52,471 nucleotides of DNA from Porticoccaceae bacterium (GCA_029252555.1 JAQXBF010000006.1:1-52471); one strand, 5' to 3'; counted from the first letter of the stretch, positions 9,230 through 18,387 are shown. The notes: generated by a model not told the origin, from the letters alone. Numbers and translations: made by a program.

Positions 9230-10789
9230 GTGAGAGTTAATTTGCCACAATACGACAATATTATTATTGGTGCTGGCCACAATGGTTTGGTCTGCGCAGC
9301 CTATCTGGCCAAGAAGGGCCAGTCGGTGCTAGTGCTGGAGGCCTCAGATACTTTGGGAGGCTTGGCGGCAACCCGAGAGTTTTATCCCGGCTACAAAATT
9401 GCTGTGGCCCATAGTCTCAGTCATTTCTCCCCCCAAATTGTCAGCGACCTAAATCTGACTGATCATGGTTTTAAATCAGGCGCACCCATGCCCACCATAG
9501 GGCTGGACCTACAGGGGAAGCATGTTGTGGTCACTAGGGATACTGTTCGAGGGGTTACCGATAAAGATGCGAGTAGCTACACAGACTACCTGCAGTTACT
9601 CGAGCGTTTTGCCAACATGCTGTCGCCGTTCTGGTTAAAAACCATGCCTCGTATCGGCAGCAAAAAGCTTAAGGATCTAACAACCTTTGCCCAGCTCGGG
9701 CTAAAACTGCGCCTGTTGGGCAAAGAGGATATGGGCGAGTTTATGCGGGTTGCGACTCTGCCTGCCCGGGACCTGATGGATGAGAATTTTGACAATGATC
9801 TTTTAAAGGCTGTGTTGAGCTGGGACGGCTTAATTGGGTCGAAAATGGCTCCCCGTTCCCCCAATGCAACAGTGTTGGCCATGCTCTACCGAATGAGTGG
9901 TGAGCACAATGGCGCCTCCAGTATTCCTCAGGGCGGTATCGAAAGTCTGATTAATGCGCTGCATCAAGTGATTGCCACTGCTGGTGGCCAGGTGCAGCGT
10001 CATTCACCGGTTGCCAAAATCAATGTGCAGGGTGATAGCAATGGTCTGCAGGCAACAGGAGTCGAGTTAGCCGATGGCACAGTATTAACGGCTGGCAGGG
10101 TCATTTCATCTGCAGACCCCAAGCGCACTTTCTTGCAGTTGGTCGGAGTTGAGAATCTGGAGATTGAATTTAGCAATCGCATCAATCGCTTGCGCAGCGA
10201 TGGCTATGTGGCTAAATTACATCTCGCCCTCGATGGGCTGCCTCATTTTAACGGCATTGATATCCCCGATGGGCGCATGATTATTGCACCCAAGATGGAT
10301 AGCATTGAGTTTGCTTTTGATAACGCCAAATACGGCGAAAGCCCTGAGCAACCGGTTATGGAAATGATGCTGCCCAGCCTCAGGGATGCCTCGTTGGCTC
10401 CCGAGGGCAAACATCTGTTGTCTGCTCATATTATGTATGTGCCCCACAGCTTAAAGGGCGGCTGGACTGCTCAGGCTAAGGCCAGCCTGCAAGAACTGGT
10501 TATTGATACTATCGCTCAATATGCGCCGGAACTTCGCCAGCAGATTATCCATGCCGAACTATTAACCCCGGAAGATATTGAACGCAGCCACCATGTAACT
10601 GGGGGCCATTGGCATCACACCGAGTTGTCTATGGACCAGATGTTAATGATGCGCCCCACCTACGAAGCGGCCCAGTACAGCACGCCCATACCGGGGCTGT
10701 TTTTATGTGGTGCCGGCAGTCACCCCGGTGGCGGCCTGATGGGTGGCCCGGGCCACAATGCTGCCCGCCATATTCTGGGGGCGAAATAA
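9230..10789 (+). CDS. FAD-dependent oxidoreductase, PYROXD2-like type II (module 2)
   Basis: 519 residues of the type II subtype: IIIGAGHNGLVCAAYLAKKG at the N-terminus and GGHWHHTELSMDQMLMMRP plus HPGGGLMGGPGHNAA at the C-terminus. The GTG at 9230 is used; TTG 9242 is an alternative because the recognisable domain begins only at residue 8, and neither has a strong ribosome site. A 128-base gap separates it from the membrane protein gene, so a promoter may lie there. In this module the type II gene comes first and type I second, the reverse of modules 1 and 3, yet the same two partners and a GcvT-like gene are present. Confidence 0.85.
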   Translation: MRVNLPQYDNIIIGAGHNGLVCAAYLAKKGQSVLVLEASDTLGGLAATREFYPGYKIAVAHSLSHFSPQIVSDLNLTDHGFKSGAPMPTIGLDLQGKHVVVTRDTVRGVTDKDASSYTDYLQLLERFANMLSPFWLKTMPRIGSKKLKDLTTFAQLGLKLRLLGKEDMGEFMRVATLPARDLMDENFDNDLLKAVLSWDGLIGSKMAPRSPNATVLAMLYRMSGEHNGASSIPQGGIESLINALHQVIATAGGQVQRHSPVAKINVQGDSNGLQATGVELADGTVLTAGRVISSADPKRTFLQLVGVENLEIEFSNRINRLRSDGYVAKLHLALDGLPHFNGIDIPDGRMIIAPKMDSIEFAFDNAKYGESPEQPVMEMMLPSLRDASLAPEGKHLLSAHIMYVPHSLKGGWTAQAKASLQELVIDTIAQYAPELRQQIIHAELLTPEDIERSHHVTGGHWHHTELSMDQMLMMRPTYEAAQYSTPIPGLFLCGAGSHPGGGLMGGPGHNAARHILGAK

Positions 10790-10794
10790 GGCCT

Positions 10795-12414
10795 ATGAAA
10801 AAATACGATGCAATTATTGTTGGCGCTGGCCACAACGGCCTAACCAATGCTGCCTATCTGGCCAAAGCGGGGCTGGATGTACTGGTAGTCGAGAAAAATG
10901 ATTATATAGGTGGCGCAGCGGTTACCCGGGAAATGCACGATGGCTGGTTTTATTCCAGCTGCTCCTATGTGTGCAGCATGATGCGCCAGTCGATCCACCG
11001 GGATCTCAACCTTACCAGGCATGGCTTGGTTTTAGTGCCCTATTTGGGCACTGTGGTGTTCGGCGATAAAGGCGACACCATGGTTAGCTATCATTCCGAA
11101 GAAGCGGAATACAACCAGCTGCGCCAGCGTTCGCCCCATGATGCCGATGCGATGTTCCGCTTTCAGACGGATCTGGGTCGTTATGCCCAGCTCATTCGCA
11201 AGACCCTGCTGCGCACACCGCCGGACCCAACATCCTTCCGCCCCCGAGATATTCAAGAGCTACTCTGGCTGGCCAAACAGTTTTGGTCTCTGGGAGAGAA
11301 AGAGCTATACGAATATGTTCGGTTTTTTACCATGAGCGCAGCGGACTTTCTCGACGACTACTTTGAAGATGATTTAATCAAAGCAGCCATGGCCAGCCCC
11401 GGTGTGATTGGCACTGCGCTAGGTGTCTATTCCCCCGGTTCCGCCTATATCCTGCTCCACCATGTGATGGGTGATGTGGATGGCAATATTGGTGCCTGGG
11501 GACTTGCCCGAGGTGGTATGGGGGCTATTTCAAATGCTATTGCTGGTGCTGTGCGAGAGCATGGGGGTGAAATTCGTACCAGTGCCGGGGTGGATAAAAT
11601 CCTGGTAAAAAATAACAAAGCAATGGGTGTGGTGCTGGAGAACGGCGAAGAGGTTTACGGGGGCATTGTGGTTTCCAATATGGATGCCAAACGCACCTTT
11701 ACTCAATGTATGGATCGCGATGACCTGCCGCCGGGAATCTATGAAAAAGCGGCGAATTTCAAGATTCGCGGTTCCTCCGGCAAGGTTAATATTGCCCTGT
11801 CGGGCATGCCTAAATTTACTGGTGTGCCAGACAACCGATATATCAACCGTGGTGGCCAGGGTTTTGTTGGCTCCATGGAAACTATGGAGCGCGCCTACGA
11901 CTGCTGGAAGCATGGGCGCTGGTCCGATGACCCCTTTATCGAATCTGTAATCCCCTCGGCTTGGGACCCAACAGTGGCCCCTCCAGGGCAACACTGGATG
12001 TCTAATTTTGTGCAGTACTGCCCCTCAGAGTTAGCGGATGGCCCATGGACTGCAGAAAAGCGCGATGCCTTTGGTCAGACCGTGGTGGATAAAATTGAAC
12101 GCTACAGCTCCGGCTTTAAAGACTTGATTGTGCATATGGAAGTACGCACGCCTTTTGAAATTGAAGCGGAAGTGGGCTTGACCGAGGGCAATATTTTTCA
12201 GGGCGAACTAACCATTGACCAGCTGCTATTTAATCGGCCATTCCCGGGCTATGCCCAGTACCGTATGCCGGTCAAAAATATGTACATGTGTGGTTCCTCG
12301 ACCCACCCGGGAGGTGGAGTTTCCTCGGCCTGTGGTGCCAATGCAGCGCGGGAAATACTGATGGATTTGAAGCGGCCCAACACCGTACCTGAAGACGATT
12401 TCTACGACGAGTAG
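10795..12414 (+). CDS. FAD-dependent oxidoreductase, PYROXD2-like type I (module 2)
   Basis: 539 residues, type I: MKKYDAIIVGAGHNGLTNAA at the start, SSCSYVCSM, GSSGKVNIALSG, NIFQGELTIDQL and HPGGGVSSACGANAAREIL, ending in an acidic tail (EDDFYDE). The open frame extends upstream to 10609, but that part is read out of frame through the preceding gene; ATG 10795 with AAGG four bases before it gives the family start. Only five bases separate it from the type II stop. The HPGGGVMGAPG loop of the other type I copies reads HPGGGVSSACG here, including a Cys, so substrate or cofactor surroundings may differ. Confidence 0.87.
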   Translation: MKKYDAIIVGAGHNGLTNAAYLAKAGLDVLVVEKNDYIGGAAVTREMHDGWFYSSCSYVCSMMRQSIHRDLNLTRHGLVLVPYLGTVVFGDKGDTMVSYHSEEAEYNQLRQRSPHDADAMFRFQTDLGRYAQLIRKTLLRTPPDPTSFRPRDIQELLWLAKQFWSLGEKELYEYVRFFTMSAADFLDDYFEDDLIKAAMASPGVIGTALGVYSPGSAYILLHHVMGDVDGNIGAWGLARGGMGAISNAIAGAVREHGGEIRTSAGVDKILVKNNKAMGVVLENGEEVYGGIVVSNMDAKRTFTQCMDRDDLPPGIYEKAANFKIRGSSGKVNIALSGMPKFTGVPDNRYINRGGQGFVGSMETMERAYDCWKHGRWSDDPFIESVIPSAWDPTVAPPGQHWMSNFVQYCPSELADGPWTAEKRDAFGQTVVDKIERYSSGFKDLIVHMEVRTPFEIEAEVGLTEGNIFQGELTIDQLLFNRPFPGYAQYRMPVKNMYMCGSSTHPGGGVSSACGANAAREILMDLKRPNTVPEDDFYDE

Positions 12415-12444
12415 CCTCGGCTGAGACTGGATATTAAATAACCT

Positions 12445-13674
12445 ATGAAAGCAAATATTAAAGCCAAAAAGTCAAAAACCGACCCCTATGCAGGTGAGCG
12501 ACTTAAACAGAGTCACTTCCATCCTCGGCAGGCTGAGCTCAATTTGCGCGAGGCTTGGTCGAGCTGGAATGGCTACAAATTTGCCGATTACTATTACGAT
12601 GAAGAGTACGAGTACTTTTGTATTAGAAATAGCTGCGCCACCTACGATATCTGTCCAATGCAGAAATACTCACTTAGTGGTGCTGATGCAGAGGCTATTT
12701 TAAACCGTATGGTCACCAGAGATATAACCAAGCTTAAACAGGATCGGGTGACCTATGTGTGCTGGTGTACCGACGAAGGCAGGCTGGTAGACGACGGCAC
12801 CATTTTCAAGCTGGGGCCAGATTCATTTTTACTCACCTGCGGAAGCCCATCTCTGGCCTGGCTGCGAAAAAGTGCCTTTGGTTTTGATGACGTGCAGATT
12901 GTTGACCTATCCGATGATATAGCGGCACTATCATTTCAAGGCCCAACCACCTGCGAGGTGCTCAAGAAAATGGGCCTTGAGGGTATTGAGACTCTCAAGC
13001 CATTTAATATTATGCACTTCGATATTGCCGGCAGTAGCGACCAACCTCTGATGGTATCCCGCACTGGTTTTACCGGTGATTTGGGCTATGAGCTCTGGAT
13101 AGTACCGGAGTTAGCCTTGACCCTTTGGGACGCGCTTTACGAAGCTGGTGATGATTATGGTATTCAGCCCTATGGCGAGGCAGCCACTAATATGGCGCGC
13201 CTTGAAGCGGGCTTTATTATGCCCGGCATGGAGTTTAACGAAGCTCTTAAAACCATCCATTACAAATATGACCAGACGCCGTTTGAATTGAATCTCGACT
13301 GGTTGGTAGATTTTAAAAAGCCCCACTTTAATGGCCGATCTGCCCTGCTAAAAGAGCGTGACCAGGGTTCCGAATACCGTCTGGTTAAACTGGATATCGA
13401 GGGCAATAAGCCGGCGGAAGAATCTTATCTGTATGCCGAAGAAGGCTGTGAAACAGAAATTGGCTATGTCACCTCGGCCATGTGGTCGCCAGTGGTCAAA
13501 GCCAATATTGCTCTGGCCATGATCAAAAGTAAATATTTAAAGGGCGATATCTGGGCTGAGATTTACTATGGCAAAGAGCTGCGCCATCACAATAAAGTCG
13601 TGCGATGCCAGATGCAGGAAACGCCATTCTGGTCTCCGGACCGAGCACGGGCAACACCACCTCTGGCTTTTTAG
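12445..13674 (+). CDS. GcvT-like folate-dependent protein (module 2)
   Basis: 409 residues of the GcvT family, with TRDIT, the acidic pair D116-D117 (GRLVDDGTIF), SRTGFTGDLGYELW and the TPPLAF ending. Closest in the window to the copies at 6605 and 30669. It has a basic N-terminal tail (KANIKAKKSK) absent in the others. The gap to the type I gene is 30 bases, so it is probably in the same transcript. Inferred role: accept the one-carbon unit produced by the FAD pair onto THF. No strong ribosome site is visible before ATG 12445. Confidence 0.86.
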   Translation: MKANIKAKKSKTDPYAGERLKQSHFHPRQAELNLREAWSSWNGYKFADYYYDEEYEYFCIRNSCATYDICPMQKYSLSGADAEAILNRMVTRDITKLKQDRVTYVCWCTDEGRLVDDGTIFKLGPDSFLLTCGSPSLAWLRKSAFGFDDVQIVDLSDDIAALSFQGPTTCEVLKKMGLEGIETLKPFNIMHFDIAGSSDQPLMVSRTGFTGDLGYELWIVPELALTLWDALYEAGDDYGIQPYGEAATNMARLEAGFIMPGMEFNEALKTIHYKYDQTPFELNLDWLVDFKKPHFNGRSALLKERDQGSEYRLVKLDIEGNKPAEESYLYAEEGCETEIGYVTSAMWSPVVKANIALAMIKSKYLKGDIWAEIYYGKELRHHNKVVRCQMQETPFWSPDRARATPPLAF

Positions 13675-13707
13675 CTTAGTGGGGCAGAGTGCTTAAAAGG
13701 GGAGGCC

Positions 13708-14292
13708 ATGAGTCATATTATTGCTGTTGTTGAATCGGTATATCTGGGTGCCTCGGAAGAGACATTGTCAAAGCAGCCATGTGCCTCACTGGATGCCCAG
13801 CTCGATGGTTTGGTTGGCGATCGCCACGGCTCTATTGAGCGAGAGGCCTGGGGAGCTGGTGATAAACAGGCCGAGGGTGTGATTCGCCGCAACGAGCGGC
13901 AGTGGTCAGCGGTTTCTGTGGAAGAACTGGCGGCTATTGCCGAGGCTATGGATTTAAAAGAGCCCTTAACAGCCTCTAGCCTTGGGGCTAATCTCTGTCT
14001 TTCCGGTGTTCCTGAATTATCTCAACTGCCCAAGGGAAGTATTCTTAAATTCCCCTCAGGCGCAGAGTTAATGGTGGAGGAGTACAACCCTCCCTGTTTG
14101 GATATGGGTAAAAAGCTGGCGTCGATCCACAGCACTAACTCAGGCCAACCAATTCATAGCACTGCATTTTCTCAGGTCGCACAATATAGTCGGGGGCTGG
14201 TGGGAGTGGTTGAAGTCCCCGGTATCATAAATGCCGGGGATAAGGTGAGGGTGACCGTTTACAAGCCACCGCAATGGTTGAGAGAGAATTAG
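13708..14292 (+). CDS. Stand-alone MOSC-domain protein
   Basis: 194 residues matching the MOSC fold (beta-barrel of molybdenum cofactor sulfurase C-termini), with the VGDRHG segment near residue 36 and the single conserved Cys in NPPC (about residue 130). MOSC proteins carry sulfur or bind the molybdenum cofactor; the YiiM and mARC relatives reduce N-hydroxylated compounds. A strong GGGGAGG site precedes ATG 13708. It lies 33 bases after the module 2 GcvT-like gene, so it is likely co-transcribed. A link to N-oxygenated amines is possible but not shown. It is convergent with folD. Confidence 0.8.
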   Translation: MSHIIAVVESVYLGASEETLSKQPCASLDAQLDGLVGDRHGSIEREAWGAGDKQAEGVIRRNERQWSAVSVEELAAIAEAMDLKEPLTASSLGANLCLSGVPELSQLPKGSILKFPSGAELMVEEYNPPCLDMGKKLASIHSTNSGQPIHSTAFSQVAQYSRGLVGVVEVPGIINAGDKVRVTVYKPPQWLREN

Positions 14293-14301
14293 AATCCCAT
14301 T

Positions 14302-14326
14302 AAAAAGCCTAGCGGCAAACAGCTAG
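14302..14326 (-). terminator. probable folD terminator
   Basis: Read on the minus strand, a stem CTAGC/GCTAG with an eight-base loop is followed by CTTTTT. It overlaps the folD stop codon, and with the MOSC gene ending just beyond it may serve both convergent genes. The stem is short, so confidence is moderate. Confidence 0.45.
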
Positions 14327-15183
14327 CCGAAACGTCGGGCAGCTTCCACCGTATTTTTTAACAGGCAGGCTATGGTCATTGGGCCCACACCACCGGGAAC
14401 CGGTGTAATCGCATCTGCCACTGGTTCAACATCGGCAAAATCTACATCTCCGACCAGACGGCCCTTGCCATCTTCCGTGGCAATGCGGTTAATACCCACA
14501 TCAATAACCGTGGCACCGGGCTTAACCCAGTCCGCTTTAACCATTTCCGGTCGCCCAACCGCGGCCACCAGAATATCAGCCGTGGCGCACAGGGCGGCCA
14601 GGTCTTTGGTGCGGGAATGGGCGATTGTAACGGTGCAGCTCTCTTGCAGCAGTAACAGAGATACTGGCTTGCCGACAATATTTGAGCGACCAATCACCAC
14701 GGCATGTTTGCCGCAGAGATTGTCCCCCAGATGCTTCTTAGCCAGTAGCACACATCCTTGAGGCGTGCAGGGTACCAGTGCAGCAGCGTCGCCATTGCAC
14801 AGTCGGCCTGAATTCATCGGATGAAAGCCATCGACATCTTTCTCGGGCAAAATGGTATCAATAATCAGTGCCTCATCAATATGTTTTGGCAGGGGCAGTT
14901 GCACCAGAATCCCGTGTACTGCGGGATCATTGTTTAATTTATCTAGCTCGTCGAGCAGAGCTTGCTGGGAAGTCTCCGCAGGCATTTTGATCTCATTACT
15001 AATCATGCCTATTTCTTTAGTCTGGCGAACTTTATTGCGCACATAGACCTGACTTGCCGGGTCTTCACCCACCAGAATAACGGTTAAACCTGGAGTGATG
15101 CCGCGCTCCTCCTGTAACTGTTTTACTTCAACTGCCAAGTCATTGCGGAGTTCTTGGGCCAGGGCTTTGCCATCAATATTCAT
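14323..15183 (-). CDS. folD: Bifunctional methylene-THF dehydrogenase/methenyl-THF cyclohydrolase FolD
   Basis: 286 residues, normal FolD length. It oxidises 5,10-methylene-THF to methenyl-THF with NADP and hydrolyses it to 10-formyl-THF. Recognisable motifs are [14 protein letters not shown] (active-site Lys-containing loop), [27 protein letters not shown] (dinucleotide site) and [13 protein letters not shown] 15183 is used rather than an in-frame start 14 codons upstream, because GAAGGAA lies just before it and the domain begins with MNIDGKALA. It sits among GcvT-like and amine oxidase genes, where it would drain methylene-THF made by demethylation. It may equally be the only, housekeeping folD of the genome. 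Confidence 0.95.
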   Translation of the reverse strand: MNIDGKALAQELRNDLAVEVKQLQEERGITPGLTVILVGEDPASQVYVRNKVRQTKEIGMISNEIKMPAETSQQALLDELDKLNNDPAVHGILVQLPLPKHIDEALIIDTILPEKDVDGFHPMNSGRLCNGDAAALVPCTPQGCVLLAKKHLGDNLCGKHAVVIGRSNIVGKPVSLLLLQESCTVTIAHSRTKDLAALCATADILVAAVGRPEMVKADWVKPGATVIDVGINRIATEDGKGRLVGDVDFADVEPVADAITPVPGGVGPMTIACLLKNTVEAARRFG

Positions 15184-15432
15184 GTTATTCCTTCTCTGGG
15201 CTGGACTGAGATTCTTAGGGGCCAATGTTATGTGGTTAAAGGGTTAGATGTTTATCCCACAACGGCTTATTGGTATCAAAAATGTGGCAGCAATTATCCG
15301 TTTGGTAGGCAGCTTTGTCACGCCAATTTAATGGTCAATTGCAGGGGGGTGACAATAACGCAGAACCTGAATTACAATTTGGTAAGGCCGACAGTGCAAA
15401 AAATAACGTCGCCAACCTGGGAGTGAGCTGTC

Positions 15433-16200
15433 ATGCACGCCGCAAAATTTGTTGAGAGCTATATCGATGCTTGGAATCACAGTGATCCCAAAGGCGTGGC
15501 CGAACATTTGGTGAAAAATGGCATTTACTGCGATATTCCCGCCAATCAACAGCATTCAGGCGAAGCCCTCGTCGCTATTCTCAGCGATTTTTTTGCCTCG
15601 GGTAGTCATCGCTATCATCTAATTGGTGATGTTCTCTCCAATGACCTCTCTATTGCTTTCCAATACCGAATGTCCTCTCTGGATGGCATTGCCGATGACT
15701 GGTTTGGTGCAGAATTTATGACCCTGAAAGGGAGTGGCGCGATCAAGATTGCCGATTATTACGACCCGACCCATTCGGTGGGTTCTATGGCAGTGGGAGC
15801 ATCCAGCCTGCCCCTGCAAAAATATGCCAAGTCTGGGCTAGATGAAGAGCAGTTGCAGCGCTATACCAGTCAGTTGGCGAGCTTAATGAGAGATGAGAAG
15901 GTATTTTTACAGCCAGATCTGACCTTGCCAAAACTGGCTGCCATGGTGGGCTGTTCGGTTAATCACCTGTCCCAGGCGGTGAATTCCGGCTTTCATATGA
16001 GTTTTTTCGACTTTCTTAATAGCTACCGAATCGAGGCAGCCAAAATCATGCTGAGTCTGGGGGATGGCCGCTCCGAGTCTATCCTGGATGTGTCATTTGC
16101 CGTGGGCTTTAATTCCAATTCAGCATTTTATACCGCCTTTAAAAAATCCACTGGGCAAACTCCGGCGCAGTTTCGCCGGGCCTTTTTAAAGCCAATATAA
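15433..16200 (+). CDS. AraC-family regulator with N-terminal SnoaL/NTF2-like domain
   Basis: 255 residues in two parts. Residues 1 to about 115 (VESYIDAWNHSDPKGVAEHL...) look like a SnoaL/NTF2-like small-molecule pocket. Residues 150-255 form an AraC double helix-turn-helix, ending in the classical VGFNSNSAFYTAFKKSTGQTPAQFRR signature. The sensor is unusual, as most AraC regulators carry a cupin domain. ATG 15433 has GGGAG ten bases upstream. It is divergent from folD across 249 bases and 134 bases upstream of the PuuB-like/spermidine dehydrogenase operon, which it probably controls in response to an amine or aldehyde (inference). Confidence 0.85.
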   Translation: MHAAKFVESYIDAWNHSDPKGVAEHLVKNGIYCDIPANQQHSGEALVAILSDFFASGSHRYHLIGDVLSNDLSIAFQYRMSSLDGIADDWFGAEFMTLKGSGAIKIADYYDPTHSVGSMAVGASSLPLQKYAKSGLDEEQLQRYTSQLASLMRDEKVFLQPDLTLPKLAAMVGCSVNHLSQAVNSGFHMSFFDFLNSYRIEAAKIMLSLGDGRSESILDVSFAVGFNSNSAFYTAFKKSTGQTPAQFRRAFLKPI

Positions 16201-16334
16201 CTCGACTCTCTTGCCACTAAGGCAGCTAAAATTGGTGGCCGATAGGACAGGAGGTAATGGTCTGGGCTTTTTGCGATAACAGAGGTCTGATATTGCCATA
16301 AAACCGTTGTTTAACCGCAAACCTAGTGAGGCAC

Positions 16335-17612
16335 ATGACAGAATCACAACAGCATACTGGCTCTTATTATGCCGCCAGCCGCAACCAGCTCACTGAATAC
16401 CCGCAATTACAGGGGGATCAAACAGCTGATGTCTGTGTTGTTGGTGCTGGGTTTACTGGTGTGTCCACAGCACTGCACCTTGAAGAGCGAGGTTATAAGG
16501 TTAGTTTGGTTGAGGCTAATCGCGTCGGTTGGGGTGCCTCTGGCCGCAATGGTGGGCAAATGATTGGTGGCCTTTCCGGTGAGAGCGCTATTGCCAAAGC
16601 TCTGGGTGCAGAGGGCGAAAAAGCCCTGTGGGACATGCGCTGGGCTGGACATAAAATTATTCGCGACAGAGTCGCCACCTACAATATCGACTGCGATCTT
16701 AAAACGGGCTATCTGGATGTGGCGATTAAGCCCCGACATATCAAAGACTTGCACGAAGAACTTGAGATGCTCGAAAAGTATCAGTTCCCCCATGAATTCA
16801 GAATGTTATCCCGGGAGGAAACTCAGGATACAACCGGAACCAAGGCTTATATTGGTGCCATGCTCAATATGGGTAATGGCCATCTTCACCCTCTGAATCT
16901 CTGTGCCGGGGAGGCAGCTGCTGCGGCTTCTCTGGGAGCAACGATCTATGAACAGTCTCCGGTACTGCGCATCGAGCGGGGCAGCAAAGCTAAGGTTGTG
17001 ACAGAGCAGGGGGCTGTGACAGCAGATTTTGTGGTGCTGGCGGGAAACGCCTACCATTTTCTTGAGCCCAAGCTGAGAGGCATTATGTTTCCAGTAAATA
17101 GCTTTATTATTGCTTCGGAGCCCCTTTCCCCGGAATTGGTCAATCAGATTAACCCCCGTGACCTTGCGATTTGCGACCCAAATTATATTTTGGAGTACTT
17201 CCGCCTGAGTGCCGATAAGCGCCTGTTATTTGGTCGTCGCTTTACCTATTTTGGCTCTGACCCCGAGGTTATCAAACGCAACTTAATCCCCCATGTGCTG
17301 AAGAAATACCCCCAGTTGGCAACCACTAAATTTGACTTTGGCTGGGGTGGCACTATTGGAGTACCGATTAATCGAGTGCCCCAGATGGGTCGATTGGCAC
17401 CGAATATTATTTACTCCCAGGGCTACTCGGGCCACGGGGTCAATGTTACCCATTTGGCAGGTCAGATAATGGCAGATACGGTGGCTGGGACATTGGAGCG
17501 CTTTGATATCTTTGCTGGTATCAAACCGCTGACCATTCCCGGGCAACATCTCTTTCGCAATCAGATGGTTGCGCTGGGAATGATCTACTATAAATTAATA
17601 GACCGACTCTAG
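16335..17612 (+). CDS. FAD-dependent amine oxidoreductase, PuuB (gamma-glutamylputrescine oxidase)-like, copy 1
   Basis: 425 residues of the DAO/PuuB family: DVCVVGAGFTGVSTALHLEE (FAD motif), GWGASGRNGGQ, and a C-terminal YSQGYSGHGVNVTHLAGQ that closes the flavin site. PuuB oxidises gamma-glutamylputrescine to the aldehyde with release of ammonia and peroxide. The YYAAS opening (HTGSYYAASRN) is typical of the family. GTG 16326 is in frame upstream; ATG 16335 is preferred although GAGG is only three bases away. A second copy lies at 36760-38043. It heads an operon with a membrane protein and spermidine dehydrogenase. The exact substrate is not determinable. Confidence 0.86.
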   Translation: MTESQQHTGSYYAASRNQLTEYPQLQGDQTADVCVVGAGFTGVSTALHLEERGYKVSLVEANRVGWGASGRNGGQMIGGLSGESAIAKALGAEGEKALWDMRWAGHKIIRDRVATYNIDCDLKTGYLDVAIKPRHIKDLHEELEMLEKYQFPHEFRMLSREETQDTTGTKAYIGAMLNMGNGHLHPLNLCAGEAAAAASLGATIYEQSPVLRIERGSKAKVVTEQGAVTADFVVLAGNAYHFLEPKLRGIMFPVNSFIIASEPLSPELVNQINPRDLAICDPNYILEYFRLSADKRLLFGRRFTYFGSDPEVIKRNLIPHVLKKYPQLATTKFDFGWGGTIGVPINRVPQMGRLAPNIIYSQGYSGHGVNVTHLAGQIMADTVAGTLERFDIFAGIKPLTIPGQHLFRNQMVALGMIYYKLIDRL

Positions 17613-17669
17613 GGCTAGCTTCAGGGCCTGTTCTAGCGCTTTTTTATAAGGTTGAGGAGAATAACAATA

Positions 17670-18371
17670 ATGGCCATTAATTCAGTGTTCGCAAAGCCCT
17701 ATCTGAATGGCTGGAAGCTCTTTTGGGTTGTGACCTCAGTGGTGAGTGCTTTTACCCTTGTCACCATGACAACGGTCAACTTGGCTGTGGCCACGGATAT
17801 CTCCTACATGATTCAGTACACGGTGCGCTGGTCTGTGCCCTGGTTGTATCTGGCGTTTATGGCCTCTTCTCTGCAGGTGATTTACCCCAGCCTTTTTAGT
17901 CGTTGGCTGGCGCGCAATCGCAAATACTTTGGCCTATGTTTTGCTTCGGCCATGGCTTGGCAGTTGCTGTTTATTCTGTGGATGGTGGGGCTGCATAGCG
18001 AATATTACGCCGAAGAGGTTTATAACCTCAGTGACACCATCGAAGGGGTTGGGGGTTATCTGGTACTGTCGGCGATGGTGCTGACGTCCTTTCCATTTGG
18101 CCGCAACCGTCTGACGGTTTTGCAGTGGCGCTATCTGCATAAGTTTGGCATGTACTATCTCTGGGGTTATGCTTGGTCTGTTTACTGGTACGAGCTGTAT
18201 TACTTTGATGGCCAATTGCATCCGATTGATTATGCTTTTTACTGGATTGGTTTTTTTGCTTGGGGGCTAAGAATCTGGGCCTGGAGCAAAAAAGGCCTTA
18301 AAAAGGCCGCGGTCCAAAAGCCAGCTAACCAGACAACCAGACAACCAGCTAACGAGTCAACTAGCTATTAA
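17670..18371 (+). CDS. Six-helix membrane protein, ferric-reductase/MsrQ-like
   Basis: 233 residues with about six hydrophobic helices arranged as in ferric reductase-like or MsrQ (YedZ) haem membrane proteins: NRKYFGLCFASAMAW, then WRYLHKFGMYYLWGYAW. Only some expected haem His ligands are visible (His in YLHKFG; the others appear replaced by Trp or shifted), so haem binding is uncertain. ATG 17670 is chosen over an in-frame TTG 17652, as GAGGAG sits ten bases upstream. The C-terminal tail is a low-complexity Asn/Thr/Gln/Pro segment encoded by an eight-base tandem repeat (18327-18350). Next to the exported spermidine dehydrogenase it could accept its electrons and pass them to quinone; this is inference. 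Confidence 0.6.
   Translation: MAINSVFAKPYLNGWKLFWVVTSVVSAFTLVTMTTVNLAVATDISYMIQYTVRWSVPWLYLAFMASSLQVIYPSLFSRWLARNRKYFGLCFASAMAWQLLFILWMVGLHSEYYAEEVYNLSDTIEGVGGYLVLSAMVLTSFPFGRNRLTVLQWRYLHKFGMYYLWGYAWSVYWYELYYFDGQLHPIDYAFYWIGFFAWGLRIWAWSKKGLKKAAVQKPANQTTRQPANESTSY
18327..18350 (+). repeat. three 8-base tandem units in a gene tail
   Basis: AACCAGAC, AACCAGAC and AACCAGCT follow one another inside the 3' end of the membrane protein gene, and CCAGCTAAC occurs on both sides (18321-18329 and 18346-18354). They encode the polar C-terminal tail. Unit number could vary by slippage and would shift the frame, since eight is not a multiple of three. Confidence 0.7.
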
Positions 18372-18387
18372 GAGCCCCGATAAATTC

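Noticed and set aside
10609-10794. N-terminal extension of the module 2 type I protein
   Set aside because: This part overlaps the preceding type II gene in another frame and has unlikely composition; ATG 10795 gives the standard family N-terminus.
2102-13674. Glycine cleavage system or DMSP demethylase (DmdA)
   Set aside because: There is no gcvH or gcvP. DmdA is not known to require paired FAD oxidoreductases, and no DMSP genes are near. The GcvT-like proteins are better explained as folate partners of the FAD enzymes.
16257-16301. 14-residue leader peptide with a strong AGGAGG before the PuuB-like gene
   Set aside because: The spacing of AGGAGG to ATG is only two bases, there is no run of regulatory codons, and no attenuator hairpin follows.
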